This document shows positions 42,801 to 49,882 of a stretch of 64,000 nt of DNA, in pieces (the first letter of the stretch is position 1; each line of letters begins with the position of its first letter). The DNA comes from Reyranella sp. GTDB lineage: Bacteria; Pseudomonadota; Alphaproteobacteria; Reyranellales; Reyranellaceae. The stretch spans positions 1 to 64,000 of the forward strand of contig JAUXWB010000516.1 of assembly GCA_030684475.1 (NCBI GenBank), read 5' to 3'. The position numbers and the translations under genes are program-made. Below the pieces are notes generated by a model. That model made no database searches. It was not told the origin of the DNA and worked only from the letters and a program-made list of their open reading frames with translations.

Positions 42801-44575
42801 GCCGGCTCGAGCAATTGCGCGCGCAGATCGGCGCCGACGATCGGCTCCGCGATGCCAATGCCCGCGTCCAGCGTGGTCCTGAAGGAGGCGTGATCCCGGT
42901 AGAGCGCGCGCGCCATTCCCGGGTATTGCGCCCCCTGACCGGGAAACAGGAAGATGAGCGGCCTTTCGCCTGGCCCCGGGACAGTTGGGCGCGTGGTTGG
43001 GAGCGCAGGCAGGGGTGCCGGCAGGGCGCGCAGCGCTTCGATGGCCTGCTCGAGCGATGAACACGTTACGGCAGCCCGCCGGTCGAAGGCGCGCCGGCCC
43101 GTCTGCAGCGTACGGGCGACATCTTCCAGGGGCGTTTCCGGGCTCCTGGCGAGGCGATCCGCCAGCGCCGCCGCCGCCGCTGCGAGCGCCGCTTCGTTCC
43201 TGGCCGACAGCGGCAGTACGTGGCGCCGTTGCGCGGGGGCGCGGACCGGAGGGACGACCGGCGCTTCCTCGAGCACGATGTGCACGTTGGTGCCACCGAC
43301 GCCGAAGGAACTCACGCCGGCCCGCCGGGGCTCGCGTCCCGGCGACCAGGCGACGGGCGCCGTCGGGAAGTAGAACGGCGTGCCGTCAAGGTCGATGTGC
43401 CGGTTGGGCCGGCGGAAGTTCGCCAGCGGCGGGATTTCACGATGATGCAGCGCCAACGTTGCCTTGATCAGGCCCGTGACGCCGGAGGCCGCGTCGAGAT
43501 GGCCGACGTTGGCCTTGGCGGAACCCAGCGCGCAGTGGGACCGCTCGACCCGCGTCGAGCCGAAGCCCTGCACCAGGCCGGCGAACTCGATCGGATCGCC
43601 GAGCGGGGTCGCCGTGCCGTGGCATTCGACGTAACCGATCGACCCCGCATCGACGCCGGACGCGGCGAGCGCCGAGGCGATGACCTCGGCCTGTCCCCGC
43701 ACGCTGGGCGCTGTGAACCCGACCTTGTCGCTGCCGTCGTTGTTGACCGCGCTGCCGCGAATGACGGCGTAGATGTGGTCGCGATCCTCGATGGCGTCGG
43801 CCAGACGTTTCAGCACCACGATCGCCGCGCCGTCACCGAAGATCGTTCCCGCGGCGTCCTCGTCGAACGGGCGGCAGACGCCGTCAGGCGACACCATGCC
43901 GCCGTCCTGGTGCAGGTAGCCACGTTTCTGCGGGAAGGTGATGGAGACGCCGCCGGCCAGCGCCATGTCCGACTGGTAGAGCAGCAGGCTTTGGCAGGCT
44001 TCCACGACGGCGAGCAGCGATGTCGAGCAGGCGCTCTGCACTGTCATCGCCGGACCGCGCAGGTTCAGCCTGTAGGCGATGCGCGTCGCCAGCGTGTCGG
44101 GCAGCGCGCCCAGCAACGCATCGTAGGAGCCGACCTGGTAGTCGCTGGCAAACCTGTCGGGATTCAGCCGTTCGGCGAGGACGTTGGTGAGCAGGTAGGT
44201 GTTCAGGCTGCACCCGGCGAACACGCCGACCGCGCCGGCAAGCCGCGTCGCGTCGTAGCCCGCGTCCTCGAGCGCCGACCACGCACACTCGAGCAGCAGC
44301 CGGTGCTGCGGATCCGTCAGGGCGGCTTCGCGCGGCAGCATGCCGAAGAAGTCCGCATCGAACTTGTCGACGTCGGCGAGGGTCGGCCGCGCTCGCACGA
44401 AGTTGGCGGCATTGCGCACGTCGGGGGGAAAGGCGTCTTCGAGTTCAGCGTCCGTGAAGCGGCTGACCGAGGTCGCGCCGGCGCGGATATTGGCCCAAAA
44501 ACGTTCGACCTCGTCAGCGCCGGGAAACCGGCCGGCCATCCCGATAATGGCGATGGCGTTTTCCGGGACGGTCAT
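36884..44575 (-). CDS. Hybrid PKS-NRPS: KS-AT-ACP-aminotransferase-C-A-PCP
   Basis: A 2563-residue synthase. KS (about 5-430): Cys183 in SACSTS, His319 and His359. AT (about 538-830): GHSVGE with Ser631, and SHAFHS, the malonyl-type signature. ACP: LGFDSL, Ser954. Class III PLP aminotransferase (about 1065-1490): NTGSEAVMAAMR, with Lys1321 in ATYGKVVGG. C (about 1505-1940): intact HHIVCDG (His1638, His1639). A (about 1960-2440): TSGSTGMPKG, NLYGPTEAT, RTGDL, PLTPNGKVD; the pocket reads about D-V-A-Q-I-A-L-I-Y-K, which I cannot assign. PCP: LGADSL, Ser2496. No KR, DH or methyltransferase. The order matches the beta-amino-acid modules of MycA and McyE. ATG 44575 overlaps the preceding stop. Confidence 0.96.
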   Translation of the reverse strand: MTVPENAIAIIGMAGRFPGADEVERFWANIRAGATSVSRFTDAELEDAFPPDVRNAANFVRARPTLADVDKFDADFFGMLPREAALTDPQHRLLLECAWSALEDAGYDATRLAGAVGVFAGCSLNTYLLTNVLAERLNPDRFASDYQVGSYDALLGALPDTLATRIAYRLNLRGPAMTVQSACSTSLLAVVEACQSLLLYQSDMALAGGVSITFPQKRGYLHQDGGMVSPDGVCRPFDEDAAGTIFGDGAAIVVLKRLADAIEDRDHIYAVIRGSAVNNDGSDKVGFTAPSVRGQAEVIASALAASGVDAGSIGYVECHGTATPLGDPIEFAGLVQGFGSTRVERSHCALGSAKANVGHLDAASGVTGLIKATLALHHREIPPLANFRRPNRHIDLDGTPFYFPTAPVAWSPGREPRRAGVSSFGVGGTNVHIVLEEAPVVPPVRAPAQRRHVLPLSARNEAALAAAAAALADRLARSPETPLEDVARTLQTGRRAFDRRAAVTCSSLEQAIEALRALPAPLPALPTTRPTVPGPGERPLIFLFPGQGAQYPGMARALYRDHASFRTTLDAGIGIAEPIVGADLRAQLLEPAATGGDATLLAQPALFVFEYALAKLWMSWGLEPDAMVGHSVGEFVAACLAGVFSFEDGCRLVATRARIMQGMAPGAMLAVRLPESELRAELGDTIDLAAINAPSLCVASGPVQEIAALNARLTARGVACQPLAVSHAFHSRTLDPVVAQIESAAGAAQLEPPRIPFASCVTGEWADAAQATDPKYWAHHGRAPVRFADAVSTAARDSHPFLLEVGPGHTLSALAAQVVDRKKLRGVTASLADAETDDLGDALVALWRAGFSPDWTAAANAQGSRVPLPTYRFQRKRHWIERSDKRTTIASVPAPIEPPIAHPSDVPATPGAPSALAVSRIATLQASIIAILEELSGVSDIDAQENFVALGFDSLLLGQVARTLEKRFKTRITFRQLLGDMPSVARLAAHLESILPPDPSLPAAVVPAPRVAAPIAVPASREEANTRIRLQRSSAGSQHDLTASQRQYIEDLVRRVNARTPLSKARTEQDRAVLADPRTVAGFRREWKELVYPVIAARAKGSKIWDVDGNEYVDLVNGYGQTMFGHSPDFVTSAVAAQLQEGFPIGPQSPLAGEVAALVSEMTGDERVTFCNTGSEAVMAAMRVARAVTGRERVVVFGNDYHGQFDEVLVKAGGATRRALPVAPGIPPEAVANMTVLPYGDPQSLEWIDSNGDDIAAVLVEPVQSRHPELRPRAFLHRLRAITEARGAALVFDEIVTGFRAHPGGMQALFGIRADLATYGKVVGGGMPVGILAGKARFMDALDGGTWRFGDDSVPEVAPTFFAGTFVRHPLVLAATKAVLLHLKAEGPALQERLAARMGGLVEAVNRDLERRGLATRAEGFSSWFHLSFAAEHPLAALFWPQMRLLGVHVQEAYPCFLTTAHSDADIATIESAFKATLDALEAAGILTATRQIGRPSPIDLPPVEPDSAPLTDPQLEILTAAQMSDEASCAFNESISIAFDGEIDAATLAAALNAVIARHQALRGRIGRADERMHFAPSLILDLEAQDCSRERDPDAALAALVAADARTPFDLWAGPLVRAMLVRLANDRHVLLFTVHHIVCDGWSTNIILRDLAAFYRLSHADGSAALPAAPRFARYALAQAASKDLQAVDLRYWTSLYSDLPALPDLPTDRPRPPQRSYAGATYSTHFEAGLSTSLKKVGAGYGVTVFSTLFTALQTVLGRLSGTTDIVIGVPVAGQSADDEPDLVGHCVQMLPFRAPLVWNAPFGAHVQAVARRLLDGFDHPKCTYGTLVRALPLQRTANRLPLMEVQFNLERMADALDFGGPAVKVTPNAKAAVNFDIFVNVIESGAGLRIDCDYNTDLFDETTIARWMTHYRRILEGICAAPETPLSALPLLSSEQERFILDVVNGSAAPYPRESCIHDLFAQQAAKTPDDVACVDGAGAMSYAELDRQSTRLAQEILGVSIVRRGRIAVAVDRSRALPVALLAVMKTGHAYVPLDVHQPLDRLRQIATAAQIDGIICQDERIRSIAPYAFALRMDQLALNERLDGHKLPRVPADDSAYILFTSGSTGMPKGVEVGHRALVNVISDVVRRCDVTAADVAIASSAITFDVAAAELYAPLIAGGRLVLAEADVVRTGFELVALARKTGATLMQATPTLWRMLLEAGFSSRPGLKMITAGEAVSRDVVDRLLAGGGRLWNLYGPTEATIYSSGCEMHAGAADITIGKPLANTQLYVLDDRDGLVPAGAVGELFIGGDGLAKGYFDRSDFTAQSFRTISLAGYAARRLYRTGDLARLLPSGDFELRGRVDHQVKLRGFRIELEEIENVLRQASGIRDCAVLLRHDAGPDPALVAYVVAADGAKPAEFAAHLASRLPDYMVPARWLELEALPLTPNGKVDRNALPPPAPATTGTATSATALPRTPLEARIAAVWANVIGRQEVGIHDPLFALGADSLQVFRIAAQLDQIGIAVSARELMKNPTVAALAGGLEGRPDASRDASARKGPSLADFRRGARRHTVTP

Positions 44576-46491
44576 TGCGCCGCCTTGACGCTTCGCAGCC
44601 GCCGCAGCGCCTCGGCCTGCTGCCGGGAGCGGCGCTGCGCGGCTCCGGCGTTCACGGTTCCCGGGCTCCCGGCCGGCGTCGCCCGTCCCTCGATCGCCTG
44701 CGCCAGCACGCGGATGTTGGGATGCTGGAAAAGGGCGAGTACCTCGACGCCGGGCCACACCCGCGCGATCAGTGCATGCGCCTCCACCAGCTTGAGCGAC
44801 GTCGCACCGAGGTCGAAGAAGTTGGTATCGCGGCCGATGACGTCGAGGCCGAGCACGCGCGCGAGGATGCCGCTCAGGATCCGCTCGGCGTGGCCACTGG
44901 CGACCGTCGCCGCCGACATCTCCGTCGGTCGGGCTGCGGGCAGACGCTCCTGGTCGATCTTGCCATTCGGCGTCAGCGGAAACGCGTCGAGAACAACGAT
45001 CTGCGACGGCCGCATGTGTGGTGGGAGGGTCAGGGCGAGGCCGGCACGCGCCTCCGAGACCAGCTTGGCGCGGTCCTCGTCGCTTGCCGCCGGTTTGACG
45101 TAGCCGGTCAGCAGCGGCGTGGCGCCGTCGCCTGCGGCCACCGTCACGACGGCGTCGGCGACGCCGCTGCTGCGGCGCAGCGCCTCCTCGATTTCGCCGA
45201 GCTCCACGCGCTTGCCGTCGATCTTTACCTGCCGGTCGCGGCGGCCGGCGAAATCGAGGTTGCCATCGGGACGGCGGCGCCCGAGGTCACCTGTTCTGTA
45301 GAGCATTGAGCCAGCGCGCAGGGGATCGGGGACGAACTGTGTCGCCGAATGCTTCGCGTCGCCCAGGTACCCGGACGCGAGGCCGAGACCGCCAGCGTAG
45401 AGCATGCCGATCTCACCGTCCGCCACCGGCTTCATGTCGTCGTCCAGAAGGCGGACATAGGTTCCGTGTATCGGGGTGCCGATCGGCACCGGTCCACCGC
45501 CCCAACCGGTACGCGGGATCCGGTAACAGCATGTGAAAGTCGTGTTCTCCGTGGGTCCATAGCCATTGATCAGCTGGCAGTCCGGGTGGGCGGTCTGCGC
45601 ACGCAGGATGTGCGTGGGCGACAACACGTCGCCGCCAGCCAGGATCTGGCGGACCCCCCGGAGTGCCTCGAGTTGATGGTCGATCAGCGCATGGAAGAGA
45701 CCGGCCGTGAACCAGGCCGTCGTGACGCCGTTGTCCCGGATCGTGTCGGCGATCGACTGGAGCGAGGCGCGATCATCCTTGATGAGGATGCCCCGCGCGC
45801 CGTGCAGCAGCGTGCCCCATATCTCGAACGAGCTGGCGTCGAAGGCGAGCGGCGCATTGTGAAGGAAGATCTCGTCTGCGCCGAAATGGGCATAGCTTTG
45901 GTCGGTGACCAGCCGCACCACGGCGCGGTGGGGAATCAGCACGCCCTTCGGCCGACCTGTCGACCCCGAGGTGTACATGATGCAGGCGATGTCGGCCGGC
46001 CGGCAGGTGCCGTCCAGCGCCGTTCCGGCTTCGGCGTCGGCCGCGGCGAGAGCCGCCTCGAGGCTCATGGTCGGCGTCGCGAAATCGCCGGCCGTGCCCT
46101 TGCCGGACAGGACCAGGTCGGCGCCGCAATCACGCAGGATCCAGTCGTGATAGGCGATGGGCGCAGCCGCATCCAGCGGCATGTAGGCGCCACCGGCCTT
46201 GAGCGTCGCCAGGATCGACAGCAGCGACGCGATCGAACGCCCGGCATGCAACGCCACCACGCTTGCCGTGCCGACACCCTGCCGGCGCAGCAATCGCGCA
46301 AGCTGGTTCGAACGCCGATCAAGCTCGGCGTAGGTCAGGCTCTTCGCGCCCTGCACGATCGCAACCGACGCGGCGGCGCTGCGCGCGCTCGCGGCAAAGC
46401 GTCTTGTTATTGTGTCGCCGATCGCCTCGTAACCGAAGTCGTCGCCGCCATGCGCAGCGGGCACCGTTGCGCCGGGTCGCGAACCAGCCAT
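44572..46491 (-). CDS. NRPS loading protein: adenylation-PCP, valine-like code
   Basis: A 639-residue initiation protein. The A domain (about 30-520) has core motifs YTSGSTGRPKG, NGYGPTENTTF, YRTGDL, GRRDRQVKIDGKRVELGEIE and PLTPNGKID (Lys511). Lining residues deduced by alignment to the GrsA numbering give D-A-F-W-L-G-G-T-F-K, close to the D-A-F-W-I-G-G-T-F-K code known for valine. The PCP has LGATSL with Ser565. There is no preceding condensation domain, so it loads the starter. ATG 46491 is chosen over a TTG seven codons upstream. It is the first gene of the operon, with a sigma-70-like promoter about 150 bp upstream. Confidence 0.94.
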   Translation of the reverse strand: MAGSRPGATVPAAHGGDDFGYEAIGDTITRRFAASARSAAASVAIVQGAKSLTYAELDRRSNQLARLLRRQGVGTASVVALHAGRSIASLLSILATLKAGGAYMPLDAAAPIAYHDWILRDCGADLVLSGKGTAGDFATPTMSLEAALAAADAEAGTALDGTCRPADIACIMYTSGSTGRPKGVLIPHRAVVRLVTDQSYAHFGADEIFLHNAPLAFDASSFEIWGTLLHGARGILIKDDRASLQSIADTIRDNGVTTAWFTAGLFHALIDHQLEALRGVRQILAGGDVLSPTHILRAQTAHPDCQLINGYGPTENTTFTCCYRIPRTGWGGGPVPIGTPIHGTYVRLLDDDMKPVADGEIGMLYAGGLGLASGYLGDAKHSATQFVPDPLRAGSMLYRTGDLGRRRPDGNLDFAGRRDRQVKIDGKRVELGEIEEALRRSSGVADAVVTVAAGDGATPLLTGYVKPAASDEDRAKLVSEARAGLALTLPPHMRPSQIVVLDAFPLTPNGKIDQERLPAARPTEMSAATVASGHAERILSGILARVLGLDVIGRDTNFFDLGATSLKLVEAHALIARVWPGVEVLALFQHPNIRVLAQAIEGRATPAGSPGTVNAGAAQRRSRQQAEALRRLRSVKAAQ

Positions 46492-46639
46492 TTTGCACCC
46501 GCTTCGAAACAACCATGGTCGTTCCGCATCGGCCCACGACCGATGCCCACACCATGGCGGCTAGTCCCCACTTCGCCGCCACCACCCACAGAAACCGTCG
46601 CCACATTGCAAGGCGATTAGCCGCAGTTCCTATGCGATA

Positions 46640-46667
46640 ATAATAGCGACGGCGCCTGCAAGGTCAA
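46640..46667 (-). promoter_or_regulatory. Predicted sigma-70-type promoter of the NRPS-PKS operon
   Basis: On the minus strand TTGACC (46667-46662) is followed after 16 nt by TATTAT (46645-46640). This good -35/-10 pair would start a transcript about 140 nt before the loading-protein ATG. The 46492-46842 gap otherwise shows no gene; it also must hold the promoter of the divergent SDR. Confidence 0.5.
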
Positions 46668-46842
46668 TGGACTCTGGCCCAAAGCGGGGACTGCCCCGGA
46701 AATGCCTTGCTGCTTGGGGATGGCGCGACGCCGGACCGTCGCGAGGCGAACCGCCTGTACCGCCGACGCTGGTATCGTCGCGGCAAAACGATATCGTCGC
46801 TCCCTCATCGTCGCATCCGTCTAAACCGATCTGGGGGCAAGA

Positions 46843-47593
46843 ATGGACCTGAAAGGCAAGGTGGCCGTCGTCACCGGCGGCAATGGCGGGCTCGGCCAGC
46901 GCATTTGCCACGCCCTCGCTGCGCAGGGCTGTCACATCGCGGTCGTCTACGCTCGTAGCCGGGAACAGGCGGCCGGGGTCGCGCGCGATCTCGAAAAGCA
47001 CCAGGTTGCCGCTGCCGCCTTCGCCTGTGACGTGACCCGGCGCGCCGAAGTGCAGCGCCTGGTCGACGATGTCATCAAGCGCTTCGGCCGGCTCGACATC
47101 CTGGTCAACGATGCGGCCTACAACAAGTCGATCCCCTTCGCTGATCTCGAAAATCTCACCGACGAGGAATGGACGAAGATCATCGACATCAATCTCACCG
47201 GCCCCCATGCTCTGCACCAAGGCGGTGGCGCCGGTGATGAAGAGCCAGGGCAGCGGGCGCATCGTGAATATCTCTTCGGTCGCGGGGCTCGGGCCCACGG
47301 GCTCCTCGATCGCCTATGCCGTTTCGAAGGCGGGTCTTATCCATCTCACCAAATGCATGGCTGTCGCACTGGCGCCCGAGGTGCTGGTGAATTGCGTGGC
47401 ACCGGGGCTGCTCGAGGGCACGCGCGCCACGTCGAACCTGCGGCCGGAGCAGATCGAGAAAGGACGCCAGCAGTCGCTTCTCGGCAAGGCCGCCGACAAG
47501 GACGACGTCGCCGACCAGGTGGTCACGATGTGCCGCACAAACACCATGACTGGCCAGACCCTGGTGATCGACTCGGGCCGCACCTTTCACTAA
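46843..47593 (+). pseudogene. Short-chain dehydrogenase/reductase, frameshifted
   Basis: The first part (from ATG 46843) has the NAD(P)-binding motif VVTGGNGGLGQ, then DVTRRAEVQRLVDDV and LVNDAAYNKS. After INLTGP the frame is lost, and the protein resumes one frame over as MLCTKAVAPVMKSQGSGRIVNISS, the catalytic S-Y-K segment (SSIAYAVSKAG), and the end GQTLVIDSGRTFH. One extra C in the run of five at 47202-47206 accounts for it. Repaired, it would be 249 residues, a FabG-like SDR of normal length. It could be a real pseudogene or a sequencing error. Divergent from the NRPS operon. Confidence 0.85.
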
Positions 47594-47623
47594 GGAAGTC
47601 ACCGAGGGTGACGCCGGCTGCCC

Positions 47624-48808
47624 TTAGATGTTCTGCAGCACGTTGTCGGTGCCGATGATGTGCCGGCCGACCATCTCGACGTGCGGCAGCATCGCCTGCA
47701 GGTGCTGGCTGGCGCTCATGGCGTCGCGGAAGCGGCGCTCGAAGGGCTGCGCGTCGAGGATCGCCGTGGTCCCGGCGGCACGGTAGGACGCGATCGCGAC
47801 CTCGGTCGCCTCGTTCATGCCGTAAGTCGTAGCGAGTCTCAGCCGCAGCCGCAGCCCGACGTCGAGTTTGCCCGCCGCCGCGGCGTCGTAGGTTTGGCCT
47901 GCCGCCTCGTGCAGGAAGGCGCGGGCGGCCGAGAGGCGCGCTTCCAGGAGGCCGATCTCGCGCTGCACGGCGTTGTTGACGGCCATGGCATTGCTCGAGG
48001 CCCGCGAGTGCTTGCCTCGGGCGAGTTCGACATAGGCTTCGAACAGCCGCCGCGCGATGCCGAGCGTCACGCCGCAGAAGCCGGTGGCATAGAGCAGGGT
48101 CGACATGATGGTGTAGATCGGCCCGCTCTCGCGCCGCTCTTCCAGCGCGTCGCGCGCCGGGGCCCGCTCGTCCGGCACGAAGAGATCTTCCACTGTATAA
48201 GTGTCGCTGCCGGTGCCTCTGAGGCCGAGCACGTACCAGTCGTCGGTGATCCTGGCGTCGGTGCGCAGGAACACGAAGCTGCGGTCGTCCGGCCGGCCGT
48301 AGCGGATATGCGGCGTGCCGTCGGGATTCTGCACCGCGCTGTGCGCCCCTAGCCACCGCGTGTGGCGGCCACCGCTCGCAAAACTCCAGGTGCCGCTCAA
48401 GCGATAGCCACCCTCGACGCGCAGCGCCCGGCTCTTGCTGTGCTTGGCGCCCCAGGCGAGGCCTTCGCGCGCATGGCCGAACACGGCGGCGGCTGTTTCG
48501 GGCGGCATGGCGGCAGCGGAGGTCGCCGAGGAGACGTTGGACTGGTTGACGAACCAGCCGACGCTGGCATCCGCCCAGGCGAGTGCCTCCGTGGTCCTGC
48601 AGAACTCCAACAGGTGGATTTCTTGGCCGCCCAGGCTCCGGGGTAGCAGCAAGCGCAGCATGTCCTGGCCGACCAGCGCCTCCACCACTTCCGGCGTCAG
48701 CTCGCGGCGGCGGTCCATCTCGGCGCCGTGCGTGTCGAGCAGCGGCTGCAGGGCGCGCGCCCGTTCCAGAGCGCTCTTGGCGGCCGCCGGCTGAACGCGC
48801 GTATCCAT
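47624..48808 (-). CDS. Acyl-CoA-dehydrogenase-fold flavin monooxygenase (group D-like)
   Basis: A 394-residue protein with the acyl-CoA dehydrogenase fold as used by group D flavin monooxygenases (HsaA/HpaH-like hydroxylases). It has an N-terminal helical bundle with LLLPRSLGGQEIHLLEF, the central SGTWSFASGGRHTRWLGA, VEDLFVPDE, and a C-terminal bundle with the late EVAIASYRAAGTTAI. These enzymes take reduced flavin from a partner reductase. It converges on the SDR with 30 bp between. It could oxidise the NRPS-PKS product, but nothing in the sequence proves the link. Confidence 0.85.
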   Translation of the reverse strand: MDTRVQPAAAKSALERARALQPLLDTHGAEMDRRRELTPEVVEALVGQDMLRLLLPRSLGGQEIHLLEFCRTTEALAWADASVGWFVNQSNVSSATSAAAMPPETAAAVFGHAREGLAWGAKHSKSRALRVEGGYRLSGTWSFASGGRHTRWLGAHSAVQNPDGTPHIRYGRPDDRSFVFLRTDARITDDWYVLGLRGTGSDTYTVEDLFVPDERAPARDALEERRESGPIYTIMSTLLYATGFCGVTLGIARRLFEAYVELARGKHSRASSNAMAVNNAVQREIGLLEARLSAARAFLHEAAGQTYDAAAAGKLDVGLRLRLRLATTYGMNEATEVAIASYRAAGTTAILDAQPFERRFRDAMSASQHLQAMLPHVEMVGRHIIGTDNVLQNI

Positions 48809-48986
48809 GGCGATGTCCTCGATCTCCTGATCCTGTGGCGTATACTGGGCCGGCCGCGACAGGCGTCAATCCGGCGAACCCCACCCAGCGAAAGGCGCTG
48901 CTTTGGTTGTGGCGGATTTTTCCACCGTCGGGCAGGCAGGCGTGATAAACTCAACCATCAATGAATCGCAGGCAAAAGTTGGTCGA

Positions 48987-49817
48987 ATGATCTCTCGTCG
49001 ACATCTGTTGGGGGGCGTGGCGGGCCTCGCGGTGCCGGCCCTCGCCGGCTGCGGCGGACAGCCGCCCAAGGGCGCCGCCTTCGACAGGGTTCCTTCAGCC
49101 GCGTCCCGCCACGCCGTGGCCGGACTGGATGCCGTGATCGACATCAGCCACAACGTCACTGTCACCGACTTTGGCGCCGTGCGCCGCAGCAACATTCTGA
49201 GCGTCATCCACAAGGTGAGCGAAGGCGGCGACTGGTTCGATCCGTCCTACGCGTCGCGCCGCCGCCAGGCCGAGGCGGCCGGGCTGCTGTGGGGCGGCTA
49301 TCATTTCGGTACCCGCCAGTATTCCGGCGAGAAGCAGGCCACCGCCTTCCTGTCGGCCTGCCAGCCGGGGCCTTCGACGCTGATGGCGCTCGATCTCGAG
49401 CCCAACGACGCCAACCCGCGTAACACCATGACCCTCGGCCACGCCGAGGCATTCGTGCTGGCCGTGCAGCGCGAGACCGGACGCCTGCCGCTGGTCTACA
49501 CTCATCCGGCCTGGGCGAATGGCAATCACTACGGCCGACGCCACCTCAGCCTGGGCGCGACCGTGCGGCCGGGCTCCGTCCTAGCGCGCTGCGACCTCTG
49601 GCTCGCCGACTATCGCGAGCATCCCGAGATCCCCTTCGCCTGGGCGGACAAGGGCTGGCGCCTCTGGCAGTACGCCGCCGACGAGACTCAAGCCAACTTC
49701 GCCCACGGCAGCGAGCAGCGCGCCGTCGCGGGCGTCGGCCATTGCGATCGCAACCTGTTCAACGGCGACACGACGGCGCTCCACCGGTACTGGAAGGCCG
49801 GCGCCCGGACGGCGTGA
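48987..49817 (+). CDS. GH25-like muramidase lipoprotein
   Basis: A 276-residue exported protein with a twin-arginine-like start (SRRHLLGGVAGLAVPALAGC) ending in a lipobox cysteine, so an outer- or inner-membrane lipoprotein. The mature part follows glycosyl hydrolase family 25: VIDISHN at the first strand, GGYHFG, LMALDLEPND with the catalytic acidic residues, and WLADYREHPEIPFAWADKGW. It should cleave peptidoglycan beta-1,4 bonds. ATG 48987 is preferred over an upstream frame because it opens the signal. It stands alone. Confidence 0.87.
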   Translation: MISRRHLLGGVAGLAVPALAGCGGQPPKGAAFDRVPSAASRHAVAGLDAVIDISHNVTVTDFGAVRRSNILSVIHKVSEGGDWFDPSYASRRRQAEAAGLLWGGYHFGTRQYSGEKQATAFLSACQPGPSTLMALDLEPNDANPRNTMTLGHAEAFVLAVQRETGRLPLVYTHPAWANGNHYGRRHLSLGATVRPGSVLARCDLWLADYREHPEIPFAWADKGWRLWQYAADETQANFAHGSEQRAVAGVGHCDRNLFNGDTTALHRYWKAGARTA

Positions 49818-49882
49818 GGGCGTCGACGGCCGCGTCACGCCACCTGGCTTCACGCCACGCAGCCCTCATACAACGCAGCCCC

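Noticed and set aside
44576-44758. 61-codon N-terminal extension of the hybrid synthase
   Set aside because: It overlaps the loading-protein PCP region in another frame, and KS-initiated proteins start at the MTVPENAIAIIG segment; the ATGA overlap supports 44575.
47624-48808. Assigning the acyl-CoA-dehydrogenase-like protein to fatty-acid oxidation
   Set aside because: The sequence blocks fit group D flavin hydroxylases better, and no thiolase, hydratase or CoA ligase is nearby.
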